NCBI GenBank assembly: GCA_029582165.1
Contig: CM055869.1
Span: forward strand, 56,183,518 to 56,247,517
Source of the DNA: Portulaca oleracea
Taxonomy: Eukaryota; Streptophyta; Magnoliopsida; Caryophyllales; Portulacaceae
Length of the DNA: 64,000 nucleotides
Direction: 5' to 3'
Below are positions 1-10,188 of this stretch, piece after piece. Under the pieces are notes generated by a model. The model saw only the letters and a list, made by a program, of their open reading frames with translations. It was not told the origin of the DNA and did no database searches. Both the position numbers and the translations under genes were made by a program. The first letter of the stretch is position 1. Each line of letters opens with the position of its first letter.

Positions 1-580
1 TTTCATGAATCTAAGCTAGGGGGTGGCGAGGTGTATTTATTTATGGGAAAATTACAATTAAAAAAATTGGAAAGCAAAAGAAAGGCAAGTAGGGTTTGAC
101 GGATGACAATAGCGTTTTGCCATATTTTTTCCCAAAAAAAATAACCCCAACACCTAATGAAAATTTCCTCAAAAAATAATAATTAAATTATGAATTTACA
201 TGATTGCTTGCTTTTTATGAAGAAATTTGATATCTACAACAATAGAAATATGAGAAATCTTGAACCTCAAATTTCAATCAATATCAAAATTCAGATATAA
301 AATATGAGAAATATTCGAATCAGATAAAATTTTGCTTGCAATAAAAGATCGTGGAGGAAAGAAGGTGTGAAGTATTGTCATCCCTTCACTCACTTTATTT
401 CTCAAAGAAAAGGAATGAAGATTAATAACCTCCTTTTTTCCTATCAAATAAATATTAAGTAAGGATGACAATAGTTCCGGAATCTAACCCATACCCATTA
501 GACTCGATCCATTTATCGAACTCTGGATCTAATGTTTTGAATTAGATGGGTCTTAGATCGGACTTGGGTTCACATGTCTA
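1..580. other. AT-rich spacer, no gene seen
   Basis: No ORF here resembles a protein I recognise. From about 470 the text becomes less AT-rich (GACTCGATCC, GACTTGGGTT) and looks like part of a hAT-type MITE split by the element that starts at 581, because similar text (GGTCCGGATTTGGGTCC) resumes after 1240. Ends of that outer element were not found. Confidence 0.5.
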
Positions 581-1236
581 CTATGTTACCTAGACTCGGG
601 ACATGAGTGTCCGACACGGATAAAAATTAAGGACACGATGACACGGTATCCAAGGATCCGACACGGCAGGGGAAACATAACCCTTAAGTTGCATAGCATA
701 TCTAATTATATTAAAAGTGAAATATTATATATTTTTTTAACGATATCTTTAAAAATTTTGAACCCAAGATACTTTAATTTAAATGAATTTGGCCTATATG
801 GAGAACATATCCAGCCCAACTTAAAAAAAAAAAAACCCAAAAGAAATTGTTGTCTCTTTAATTTAAAATAATCAAACAATCCATAAGAAAACCCTAATGT
901 TGTTCACGCCTCCCCCCTTCTCCTCCATCCATTTGATTGAAAGCATACGCACTGCTCCCTCTATCTCCTCTCTCCCGTCTTTAACCGGCGACTTATGGCC
1001 GGGGAAAACCCATCGGTGGGGTTGCACCGTCCCTGCAACCAAAAGCCCCCAACTACTTCGCTGAATGCCCACCAATTGGTTGTCCAATTGTTCGATCTAG
1101 GGTTTTTCGTGACTAGGATTTGTTCTCTTGGTCGTGTCCCGCAACTCTGCTCAGGTCCGCCACAGATCTCGTGTCAGGATCCGTGTCGTGTCGACCCTAG
1201 TACGGCATGCCTAATTGACGAGTCCAGGTAACATAG
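581..1236. mobile_element. MULE-like or hAT-like non-autonomous element with gene-like filling
   Basis: The ends are inverted repeats: CTATGTTACCTAGACTCG at the left and its near-perfect complement CGAGTCCAGGTAACATAG at the right (17 of 18). A second pair of inverted blocks rich in GACACGG lies just inside (about 613-668 and 1170-1195). The flanks CATGTCTA and CATGTCTG form an imperfect 8-bp target duplication. The middle (about 890-1160) is GC-richer than its surroundings. It has a pyrimidine-rich leader followed by ATG at 995 and a short open frame with no recognised domain, so it may be a captured gene fragment. No transposase is present. Confidence 0.6.
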
Positions 1237-1968
1237 CATGTCTGTAATAGGTCCGGATTTGGGTCCAGACCTGACCCATATGTCTCAGATCTAATTAAAA
1301 TAAATATTTTTTTTATTAAAATTAAAATAAATATTTCTCATAAATTAAAATCTCATAATATTGCTTAAAATGTTATAATCCATTTATTCTATCGATAATA
1401 CCTTGAAGTCAATAATCCATAATTAACTTACAAGGGTGAAATAGACGAGACGATTTGTTCATATTTTGAACCTTATAAGCCGTAGGTAGGTTAGGGTAGG
1501 CAAGCTAGGAAAGGTAAAGGAATGATGATATTGGGCGGTGGAAGGAAGACTATGTTATATAAGGTCAGTCTAAACCCACATCACATGCAATGCCTCTGCT
1601 TGAAATTTATTCTTCTGAATGTGAAGGCAGTAACGTAAGTTAGAAGGCAAAAGATGTGAGCCAGAATGAGCATCAGTATTCAGTCCCTCACATACACAGA
1701 CAGTATGTGTTGTCCAGTCAAATAGCCTTTTCCTCTGCAGCTGTTTTCACTCCAGGATAATCTCAATAGACATTTCATTCTCCCATCAACTTCTTCATGC
1801 AGTACACCTAGCCTATATACTGTAATTCTACTCTCTAGTTTCACCCACGGAAATTCCAACAAATTAATAAAACTCCTTTATGTTAGTAGTTTTTTGGATA
1901 AATAATTTTTAGGAACAACTTTTTCAAGAAAGATTTTATGTAACCCCTAGAAAAAATTGTCTAACTTA
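1237..1968. other. Spacer, nothing recognised
   Basis: AT-rich sequence with short ORFs only. The 60-codon minus-strand frame at 1680-1862 has no recognised motif and I treat it as chance. Confidence 0.4.
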
Positions 1969-2226
1969 GGGTGCATTTGGTAAAATTTCTAGAAAAAATT
2001 TTCTTGAGGAAAAGTTTCCTTGAAAAGTTTTCCATTGGAAATATTTTCGCGGGAAAATTTCCCTTAACCCCTCCTTAAGGGAAAATTTTCCTAGGAAAAC
2101 TTTGCAAATGGTGTGCCCCTTGTAAAAACTTTCCCGAGGTCAATGTACAACCAAACATAGGGCAAATAAGTCAACTCGAGAAAATTGACCATTTCCCCTG
2201 AGTTTTTTGACAAAACAAACGCACTC
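1969..2226. mobile_element. Tourist-like MITE, GGGTGCATTTGG family
   Basis: The 258-bp unit starts GGGTGCATTTGG and ends CAAACGCACTC, with the 3-bp duplication TTA on both sides, as in PIF/Harbinger MITEs. The inside is rich in inverted GAAAATTTTCC and GGGAAA blocks and would fold on itself. Related copies lie at 9924-10145 and 55752-55941. It has no coding capacity. Confidence 0.7.
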
Positions 2227-2448
2227 TTAGAAAATTTGACTTTACCGAAAAAATTTCCCAAACAAATGCAACATTATTTGTTGTTTCCATAACGCAAACT
2301 CAGATCCATTTTTCATTATAAACATATAGAGTACGTACTTTGTTGCATATGGGTTCTTCGTCGTGCATGCTAGACCCAGTCGGTAAGGCATGCACTTGAA
2401 ATGGCCATGTTCTCAAACACAATTCCAACGAGTATAGGAATGTAGTTA

Positions 2449-2621
2449 GGCCTCGTTCTTTTGTGCATTGCATTTGCGTTGCGTTACGTTGTGTTTGCGT
2501 TAAGTTGCGTTAAGTTGCGGTGTGAATAGTTAAAAAGTAATAGTAATTTGCGTTATGTTGCGGTAGGGTTGCGGTAAGTTGCGTTGCGTTTGAATGCGTT
2601 AACGCATAAAAAAACGGGGCC
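2449..2621. mobile_element. Tourist-like MITE, GGCCTCGTTCTTTT family, GCGTT subtype
   Basis: Starts GGCCTCGTTCTTTTGTGC after TTA and ends GCATAAAAAAACGGGGCC. The inside is built of GCGTT and GTTGCGTTAAG repeats. The right TSD is not preserved. It is closely related to the copy at 6713-6886. Confidence 0.65.
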
Positions 2622-2645
2622 TGCACATTGACCAAATAATTTGCA

Positions 2646-2934
2646 GCCGACATGTTCTTTTATGCGGTATTTTGACAGGTTGTGGTATAATTGTGGCGGG
2701 TTATTGGTATCTTGTGGTGGGTTTTTGTATATATATATATAAATATTGTATTGGTAATTGTGAAAAAGTAATTTGTGATGGGTTTTTTGTGTATATATAT
2801 ATAAATATTGTATTGGTAATTGTGAAAAAGTAATTTGTGGTGCGTTGTGGTAGAATGATATTTTGTGGTGGGTTGTGGCAAATTGCGGTAGACTGTGACA
2901 TCGCAGTTTACCAACCGCAGAAAAGAACAGGGCC
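2646..2934. mobile_element. Tourist-like MITE, same family, GTGGT subtype
   Basis: Runs from about GCCGACATGTTCTTTTATGCGG to CCGCAGAAAAGAACAGGGCC. It contains a tandem duplication of about 62 bp (a TATATA run followed by TATTGTATTGGTAATTGTG, twice at about 2730-2840) and many TTGTGGT or TTGCGGT words. It lies 24 bp from the previous copy of the family. The ends are approximate. Confidence 0.6.
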
Positions 2935-4293
2935 CAAATGCAAGTGAGTGTATATACAAGCAGTCGAATGCTCCAAAAAAGCATATACTTATGCCAATTG
3001 GGCGGGCGTGTGTTTGAGTATCTTTGGCACACAAAGGTATTTTGTAAGGCTTTGTTGAACTAGAACTATGTTCTTTGGATTGAATAAAATGAGGTTTGGA
3101 TGGATTGGATTGGATAAGTTATGATGTTTTTTTGAGGAATTGAGCTTTTAGAGATGATGTTTTTTTGGAGAATTGTGTAAGGTTTGGATTGAATTGAATT
3201 GGATTGTCAAGAGTTATCAATCCAAATAACATGCCTTACAGTTCGGATGGATTGGATTGGATTGAATTGGATTGTAAAGAGTATTCAAACCTATGCTATT
3301 AATATTTGTGGTATAAACAAGATATTTGAGGTATAATCAAAATTATTTGCCTTTCAAATTCCATTTGGATTTTATACTCCGTGGCATATGCTTGAAATTA
3401 TTTGCGCAAGTATTCAAACTTAGCTATGCTATTAATTTTGTTTTTGACATTCGTATTAGTTTAATCGTATTTCTAAAGGGAAAATTAAAGTTTGATTGAG
3501 ATTAAACTAAAGACAAATTTGAAACCATGTGTGTAGATTCTGTGAAAACTTCACCACGATGATGCATTTTTTTTATATTTTACATGGGTAAGTTCGACTC
3601 ATCTTACTAGGCTCCAATCTCAAGGCTTGACTAGTAAGGCTTAGCGGGTAAGGGAAGGGGGTAACCTAGGCCCAAAGCCTGGTTGAAAGCTCTGTAGAAT
3701 TCCACACAAGGAACTTTGAGCCAAGCTGGAAGGCAATCCTCGTACCATTTGAGCCAAACTCATTTGGTCATGATGATGCATTTGATAATATGGAAAAATT
3801 GGTTGGAAAGTTTAACACTTATTAACAAATATCTAGAATGATTAACTACAAATTATGTAAAATATGCTAAAAATAACAAACTGAAATGAGACATTACACA
3901 AACCTAATTTATTACATGAACCTAACTTATGAAAGTAGTTGTTAAGAAGTACTCCCCCCTCTCATTTTAACCGTCATTTATTAATTGTTTTACGATCTTG
4001 AATATCTGATTTTGATTAACAATTTCGTAAATATTGTTTTATTAAAAAGTTATAATACTATATTTTTACGATAGTATTTTCAGTGTGACTCTCGATCATT
4101 ATAATGTTTTTATATAGTAAATAATTGTATATATTAAAAAATTAATTATAAAACATTTAAAATTTAACTGATGCGTGTGGCAAGCGGAATGAATAATTGA
4201 TTTGAATTAAACTATTAACATGTGAAAACAACCTGAGGGCTTTGGTGGGGTAGTTAGTGTGGTGGACATAATTACGAAGGCATACAAATTAAG
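2935..4293. other. Spacer with ATTGGATT-rich repeat
   Basis: Between about 3060 and 3290 the sequence repeats TTGGATTGAATTGG and its complement CAATCCAA, ending in CCTTACA, which suggests a small degraded MITE. The rest is AT-rich. At about 3950 CTCCCCCCTCTC resembles one end of a Stowaway element, but no partner end is clear. No gene is seen. Confidence 0.4.
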
Positions 4294-4572
4294 TATTACC
4301 TCCATTCTATTTTGTTTGTCCATCTATCTAACTTGAGAATACCAATGTATATTGAGAATTGAGGTGAAAAGTTTGTAATATATCTAAAATACCCCTACTT
4401 TAATTTAAGATAATAGTTGTTAAAATTGTAAAAACTGAAAACTAAATTGATTAATTAGGGATAGAAAAACAATTTCTATCCCTAATTACAGTTGTTAAAA
4501 TTGTAAATGAGACAAATATTTTGAGAAAAAGAAATTAGGTAAAAGGATAAATAGGTTGCGATGGAGGTAGTA
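4294..4572. mobile_element. Stowaway-like MITE
   Basis: Bounded by TATTACCTCCATTCTATTTTG and its complement-like end GATGGAGGTAGTA. The CTCC...GGAG ends and TA flanks are typical of Tc1/mariner-derived Stowaway MITEs. It has an AT-rich, self-complementary interior and no ORF. Confidence 0.6.
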
Positions 4573-4771
4573 CCAACTTCACATGCGTAATCTAATTTGT
4601 CAAAGAGCTTCTCATTTGAGTGGTCAGCAGCTGCTTTCCCCAAAACGTCCCAATGAAGTTTGGGTTATTTACCTATTTCTGTCCCGTCAATTGTTTTTCA
4701 CATGCAGGAATCCATGCCTTTGTTACATATTGCTGGCCACTGTTCATTTACGTGGTAATCTATATATTTGT

Positions 4772-5290
4772 TAGGACTTTCAATAATCCGATCTCGGGTC
4801 AATTCGGTTTCGGATGAATAAAATATCGGACGAATATTTAATGTCCGATATCCAGTTTTTTGGAACAATTTTGGGATTGGACTTAGGTCGGACGAATCGG
4901 ACCAGCATAAATTCGGGTTTAAGGCACCGTTATTTTATACAGTTAAATTGCGGTGCGGTAAGTTGCGGTGCGGTGAATTGCGGTGGGTTGTGGTAAGTTG
5001 CGGTGGAAAATAATAAATGAGTTTGCTATATAAAAAAGGTAAAGAGTAGATTGCGGTAAATTGCGGTGAGTTGCGGTTGAGTGCGGTAAATTGCGGTGTG
5101 GTAATTAAGTTGCGGTACCGCATACCCTAAATCGGGATCGGACAATAGAAAATTGGTAAATACTATGTTCAGATTTTTGGTCAAATCGGTCAATGTAAAA
5201 ATTTAGACGGAAATTGTATGACCATACCCACTTTTTTTCCGAGTCGAACGGAACCGGGGTTTTGGGCCAGACATTTTTTAGACAGCCCTA
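4772..5290. mobile_element. hAT-type MITE with 8-bp TSD, interrupted
   Basis: Begins TAGGACTTTCAATAATCC and ends TTTTTTAGACAGCCCTA, an imperfect inverted pair. Both flanks carry the exact 8-bp duplication ATATTTGT (4764-4771 and 5291-5298), the length expected for hAT elements. It is split by the TTGCGGT MITE at 4923-5127. It encodes no transposase. Confidence 0.75.
4923..5127. mobile_element. Tourist-like TTGCGGT MITE nested in hAT MITE
   Basis: Flanked by TAA on both sides. Starts GGCACCGTTATTTTATAC and ends GCGGTACCGCATACCC. The interior is almost entirely TTGCGGTG or TTGCGGTAA words. The right end lacks the AAAAGAACGGGG block seen in sister copies. It is younger than the surrounding hAT element. 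Confidence 0.7.
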
Positions 5291-5337
5291 ATATTTGTGA
5301 CATAATCATGAAAAAGGTAACTGAATATATAAAGATT

Positions 5338-5532
5338 ATAACTATAAATATACATGATTATATGGTATGGTGCAGAAATGGTAAAGTGAAGAGAGAATGT
5401 GAAAAGTAGAAGAGAGAAGTAAGAAGAAAGAAAAGTGAAGAGATATGTTGATCAAGATTGTGGTAAAGTGAGGTATGATGTGGTAAAATGTGAAAAATTG
5501 TGGTATCGCATCGCACTGTACAAAATAACATA
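5338..5532. mobile_element. Truncated TTGCGGT-family MITE, opposite orientation
   Basis: GAAGAGAGAAG, AAAGTGAAGAGATATG, TTGTGGTAAAGTGAGG and TGGTATCGCATCGCAC match, in reverse complement, the interior of the copy at 5959-6213. With that copy it forms an inverted pair about 430 bp apart. The ends are eroded, so the boundaries are approximate. Confidence 0.5.
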
Positions 5533-5958
5533 GCATGTATGTTCATAGAGGTAATTCTAAGAGTATGTATAGTAGCGTTTCAAATTTTTAGAATGTTAGT
5601 AAGTTAGTGGGTCCACTCCTCCAATATCACCCATTATTTTTAAGTTTTAAAATTTCATTTCATTTGTTTTAAAATAATAGAAACTCCCTATTTTTTTACC
5701 CCAAAATACATGTGTCCTTATTATTTTTTAGGGAGGTATAAAACAACACTAGTTAGTTGAATTACAAAAAAAAAAAGGGGTGGGGGGGGAAGAGAGATAG
5801 GAACTTTGCAAAATTCCAACGCTTCATTCCTACTTTCCCCATAATTCCTTGGTGTACAGGAACTTCAAAATTTCATACAGGTTACAAGGTAGGTTACAAG
5901 GTAGAGTTTTACATCATTTATATTTAAATTTATTTATTCAAATCACAGAATTTATTTA

Positions 5959-6213
5959 AGCCCGTTATTTTATACGGTAAGTTGTGATGCGGTACCACAC
6001 CGCACCGCCTTCTTTAATTTTCCACCACACTTCACCACACTACACCACAATCATTACTAATATATTTTTCATTTTTTTCTCTTCACTTTTCTCCTCTATT
6101 TTTCACATTCTCTTTCTTGACCTACTCCAGCCACCACAACTCACCACAACTTACCACGCTTTTTCAAATTTCACCACACCGCAACCAATCGTACAACATA
6201 AAAGAACGGGGCC
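5959..6213. mobile_element. Tourist-like TTGCGGT-family MITE
   Basis: TTA or TAA flanks. Starts near GCCCGTTATTTTATACGG and ends CATAAAAGAACGGGGCC. The interior is CACCACA-rich, the complement of TTGTGGTG. No coding capacity. Confidence 0.7.
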
Positions 6214-6257
6214 TTAAAAATAAAGAAGAAATATGTGACGTGACATTTACCTATCTT

Positions 6258-6258
<1 letters not shown>

Positions 6259-6299
<41 letters not shown>
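6259..6299. repeat. (AT)n microsatellite
   Basis: Uninterrupted TA dinucleotides of about 40 bp. Its length is probably variable between individuals. Confidence 0.9.
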
Positions 6300-6302
<3 letters not shown>

Positions 6303-6399
6303 ACGATAAACAAAACAGTTAGGCAGCTCTTCTTTCAAGAGACAGACCCAACATATCCTCATGAAGGATACAATTCAATCTAGCAGACTCAAAAAGATT

Positions 6400-7345
6400 A
6401 GGACACTCTAAAATTAAAGTATTCTGTAAAATGTTTTAAAAAGGAAGAATAATAATTGACTTGAATATAATGACAAAGAAAACCAACAAAGGGCAATATG
6501 TATTATATGCATCAAGAATACGTGCTTTAAAATATAGTGAGTGAATAATTATAAAAACAAAAGTGAACAATCGTAATAATAATAGTAAACAATTGTAGTA
6601 TTTGAAACACATGTTCTAAATACACGTAATAAATTGCACACGTAGGGTAGCAGAGAAAATTTACTCACTTGCTTCTTTTCATAGATTATGTCAACAGATT
6701 ATTGCACACTTAGGCCCCGTTCTTTTGTGCGTTGCGTTTGCATTGTGTTGCGTTGCGTTTGCGTTTGTATTGCGTTAAATTGCGGTGTAAATAGTTAAAA
6801 AGTAATGGTAATTTGTGTTATATTGCGGTAGGGTTGCGGTAAGTTGCGTTACGTTTGGGTGCGTTAACACATAGAAGAATGAGGCCTTAAGGTAGCAGAA
6901 AAAATTTACTCACCAGCATCTTTTCATAGATGATGTGAACGGAGCGAGTATAGTTAATCAACCTTACATCCAAAAAAAAAAGTTCGCCAAAATATACGTA
7001 TCACAATAACAAATTTCTTGTGAAACCAACACAAAACTCATAGTAAACTTAAAATATTCTTTAAAAAACATAAAAAAAAGAAAGAATAATGATTGACTTG
7101 AGTACAATGACAATGAAAACACACACAAAGAGTTTCAGAGAAAATTTACTCACCACCTTCTTTCCATAGGTTATATGATTTTTAACTCATAGTAAACTTA
7201 AAATATTCTTTAAAAAATGTTAAAAAAGAAGAAGAATAATTGACTTGAGTACAATGACAAAGAAAACACACACAAAGGGTATCAGAGAAAATTTACTCAC
7301 CACCTTCTTTTAATAGGTTATATGATTTTTCACCACCCTATTTCC
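6400..7345. repeat. Degenerate long tandem repeats upstream of a candidate promoter
   Basis: Blocks containing AGAGAAAATTTACTCACC followed by a CTTTCCATAGGTTAT-like end recur at about 6655, 6897, 7139 and 7275, with a partial copy at 7328. A companion block (AATATTCTTTAAAAAA, GACTTGAGTACAATGAC) recurs at about 6420, 7050 and 7200. The MITE at 6713-6886 sits between two copies. The array ends about 140 bp before a TATA box. Confidence 0.6.
6713..6886. mobile_element. Tourist-like MITE, GCGTT subtype
   Basis: A clean 174-bp copy with TTA on both sides. Starts GGCCCCGTTCTTTTGTGCG and ends CACATAGAAGAATGAGGCC. Internal GCGTTGCGTTTGCGTT repeats match the copy at 2449-2621. Confidence 0.75.
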
Positions 7346-7485
7346 ATAGGTTATTTGATTCATAATTTATGACCATATTTATTGGCATAATAACTATAGT
7401 GATAAATTTATTGTTGGTAATAGCTATAAAACTAACACCCATTTGGAATGTCAGCTAACTTTGGCTCCCCACTTTCCTTTTTCAC

Positions 7486-7495
7486 TATATAAATA
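7486..7495 (+). promoter_or_regulatory. Candidate TATA box
   Basis: TATATAAATA in the context TTCACTATATAAATACCCC, a classic plant TATA element. It is followed after about 30 bp by pyrimidine-rich leader-like sequence and an ATG at 7602. It supports a real transcription start here, though no transcript is known. Confidence 0.5.
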
Positions 7496-7601
7496 CCCCA
7501 TAATGCCCACCCATACCCTTCATTTTATACATCCATTTGTTTTGTTTTCTCTACTTCCCTTTCTATCCTCTTTTAAACACAACCAACAAAGTCTCTCTCA
7601 A

Positions 7602-7742
7602 ATGGCAACCACCACTTTTACTCATTATTATTCTTCTTCTTCTTCTTCTTCTTCTTCTCATTTGCTTGGTTTTGGGTATGGCTTCTCATGTTCATGTGAC
7701 ACCAAGGAGTCCAAGTCTCCATGGAAGAAGACTAATTGTTGA
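7602..7742 (+). CDS. Possible 46-codon small protein with serine run, unrecognised
   Basis: First ATG after the TATA box and a 5' leader of about 90 bp (CAAATGGC start context). The frame gives a 46-residue product: a Thr/Tyr-rich start, a run of nine serines encoded by TCT/TCA repeats, a Gly/Phe segment with CSC, and a basic tail ending in NC. I recognise no family. The same bases read in the next frame give a Leu/Ile-rich hydrophobic stretch, so the triplet repeat makes either frame look patterned and frame choice is weak. It could be a real micropeptide, an upstream ORF, or chance within a non-coding transcript. Conservation in related species would decide. Confidence 0.25.
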   Translation: MATTTFTHYYSSSSSSSSSHLLGFGYGFSCSCDTKESKSPWKKTNC

Positions 7743-8740
7743 GATTTTACCGGTGCCATCCTAACTGAGCTTTTGAGTTATTGGTTTTTTTTTCCGATAA
7801 TTACTGGGTTTCCAGTTATAGATTTCGGACTTGCCGTTGTCTCCATCTACTATCCATCTGTTTTTCTATCAATTCTCTTGATCTCTTTCATTATTTCTCT
7901 TTTTTGTTGTGTTTTTCTTGACCTTGCAAGGCTTATTTTGTATTTTCCCTTTACTCCCGCCTCTTATTCTTCGTCCGCTTCATCGTTTCTTTCTTTCACC
8001 TCAATCGAATCTCCCATCTTAGCGTGGCGAACTATCCCTTCTGAGCTGCAGTTTACTTGCGACTTCAAATATTTTGATCCAAGTTCAAGTACTAGAGACT
8101 AGAGTTTGGACTTCATGACATCTATCTTGTTGTATCTCAAACTCCTAAGTTATAATAAGATGTAGTAGTGTATATTCTTTATTCTTGTATTTTCTTACCC
8201 AGTTCACAGCTTTTTTCTTTTGGTTTTGGCCATGTAAGGTAGCTAGTAGTCTAGATAAGGTTATAGTTTGTCTGGTAGTATGAATAAATGTAATTCTGCT
8301 TGACTGTTTCAAGCTTTTAGTGTTGAGCAATGATACTCAAGATTTTGTATTGTAATGCTTTATGCTTGGCATGTGATTTGCAGTCAGATGCTCTGCTTTT
8401 TACTTTTCCTTGCTCTCTTTTTGTAGGGTCCCTTTCTGTAATGCTTTGAACCTGATTTTGTGGGACTCTGTCCCCTACCCTTTTGCTCACCCAATAATCA
8501 TTATTCATATATATATATATATTGAATTCAAACTTCAACCAGACTTATGTATATTCAAGTTATGTATATTGACATTAACCTGGAATCAAAATTTCCCTAA
8601 TTTGTGTTCATTTTGCAGGGAGGTTTTTACTATATTTTTGTATGCATTTGTGTGCTGGGCCCCAGGGGGTTTATTGACTTTTACTAACAACAATGGGGAA
8701 GTTGTTGACATTGGCCCTGTTCTCTAGGTAGATAAGTTAA
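7743..8740 (+). other. Possible rest of an uncharacterised transcript
   Basis: T-rich sequence, plausible as transcribed plant DNA, follows the small ORF. It includes a 109-codon open frame at 7773-8102 with no ATG start (it opens on TTG) and no known domain. An acceptor-like TTCATTTTGCAG ends at about 8620 and is followed by an open frame to a stop at 8727. These may be an intron and last exon of one transcript, but I could not identify a protein. Confidence 0.25.
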
Positions 8741-8813
8741 TTGCGGTAAAATAAATGGTGGATATTAGGGTAAATATTGATCACATTTTATAGAACTAAA
8801 AAAGATAAGAAAA

Positions 8814-9021
8814 TACTCGCTCTGTTACCAATTAATTGATACTTTGATTAAATCTTAATGTTAATATTCATAAATTATAATGAGTTATAATGTGAAATTA
8901 CCTCCATTGTAATTTTTAGTAAAATATTTTTTTTAATGAAAGTAGTTATAACTCATGGTAATTTGTAAATAAATAATTAAAATTTAGTTAAAGTGTCAAT
9001 TAATTTGAGACGGAGGGAGTA
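8814..9021. mobile_element. Stowaway-like MITE
   Basis: TA flanks. Starts TACTCGCTCTGTTACC and ends GAGACGGAGGGAGTA, with self-complementary ATTAATT arms and an AT-rich middle. A typical Stowaway structure of 208 bp. Confidence 0.65.
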
Positions 9022-9128
9022 ATATTTATCCAATCTTGCCTTATTCACTTAAAAACATGGCCTTATTAGTAAAAACTTTCAACGGGTAGGAAAAATTGAT
9101 ATGTAAGAAGTCTTGGCTTTGACATTTA

Positions 9129-9384
9129 GGCCATGTTCTTTTATGCGGTATGGCGCGATATGGTATGGTGAAATTGTGGCGGGTTGTGATGTAATTGTGG
9201 CGGATTATTGGTATGTTGTGGTGGACTTTTTGTATATATACATAAATATTTTATTGGTAATTGTGAAAAAGTAATTTGTGGTGGGTTGTAGTGAATGTAA
9301 TAGAATGGTAATTTGTGATGGGTTGTGGCAAACTCCGATAGCATGTGGCACCACAGTTTGTTAACCGCATAAAAGAGGAGGGCC
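9129..9384. mobile_element. Tourist-like TTGCGGT-family MITE
   Basis: 256 bp with TTA on both sides. Starts GGCCATGTTCTTTTATGCGG and ends CCGCATAAAAGAGGAGGGCC. Interior TTGTGGTGGG words and a TATATA run match the copy at 2646-2934. Confidence 0.75.
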
Positions 9385-9877
9385 TTATTCCTGCTCTTTC
9401 TTTACCTTGAATTCTAGACTAGGCTTGATGTGCATGGTTATGAAGGTCATCATCTTGCCCTTAGGGATGAGCGGATCTCATGCTTTTAAAACTTTAGCCC
9501 TTAGACATCTTAAATTTTAGAGACCTCATCTTTTATTCGTAGTTTGGACAACTGCAATTTATCACCTTATTCTGTTCCGTTCATTCATAAAATTAAAATT
9601 GTTCACTAAAAAACATATTCTCTGAATGTGTGTAGTATATAATATATATAGCATGTCAATATACTATCTATGCCGAAATTTCATCAGGCTTCTAATGCCA
9701 TTTACAACATGTATCATCTATCATGTTTGTATATATATATACTGTTTCCATTTACAGCCAAAATGACACCTATCTTTCCCTCCCTCCGTCATCTCTTTTC
9801 CTTGTTTCAGATAACTTAACCCTACCTTACCATCTCTACTTCTTCTGTACAACAGAACAAAATGGGGGAAACATTAA

Positions 9878-9908
<31 letters not shown>

Positions 9909-9923
9909 TCCAAAAAAAGCAAA
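9385..9923. other. Spacer downstream of XBAT32-like gene
   Basis: No gene seen. It contains a short TATATA run at about 9731 and a C-run joined to an A-run at about 9880-9906. Confidence 0.4.
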
Positions 9924-10145
9924 GAGAGCGTTTGATAAAAGTTCTAGGAAAATTTTTCCGACAAAAAAATCTCCTAGGAAGACTTTCATGAAAAAAATCC
10001 CCCCCCCCCTTCCTTTCTCCCTACGTAATTGTGGGCGCCTTGTAAACTCTTTCCCAAGATCCAAATTCAACCAAACACGAGGAAAATAGGTGAACTTGAA
10101 AAAGTTGACCAATTTCCTAGAACTTTTGATCAACCAAACGCTCTC
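9924..10145. mobile_element. MITE in the 3' flank of the XBAT32-like gene
   Basis: Inverted ends GAGAGCGTTTG and CAAACGCTCTC, then AAAAGTTCTAGG and its complement. The family is shared with 1969-2226 (TTGTAAA and TTTCCC blocks). It starts 43 bp beyond the stop codon of the minus-strand gene at 10189, so it probably lies in or next to the 3' UTR and could affect polyadenylation. No clear TSD. Confidence 0.65.
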
Positions 10146-10188
10146 GCAGAAAAAAAAAAAAGAAGCAAAAAAACGAAAAAGAATGAGA

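Noticed and set aside
3583..3780. A tRNA or other structured RNA around GGCTTAGCGGGTAAGGGAAG
   Set aside because: No acceptor stem, anticodon loop or B box could be fitted.
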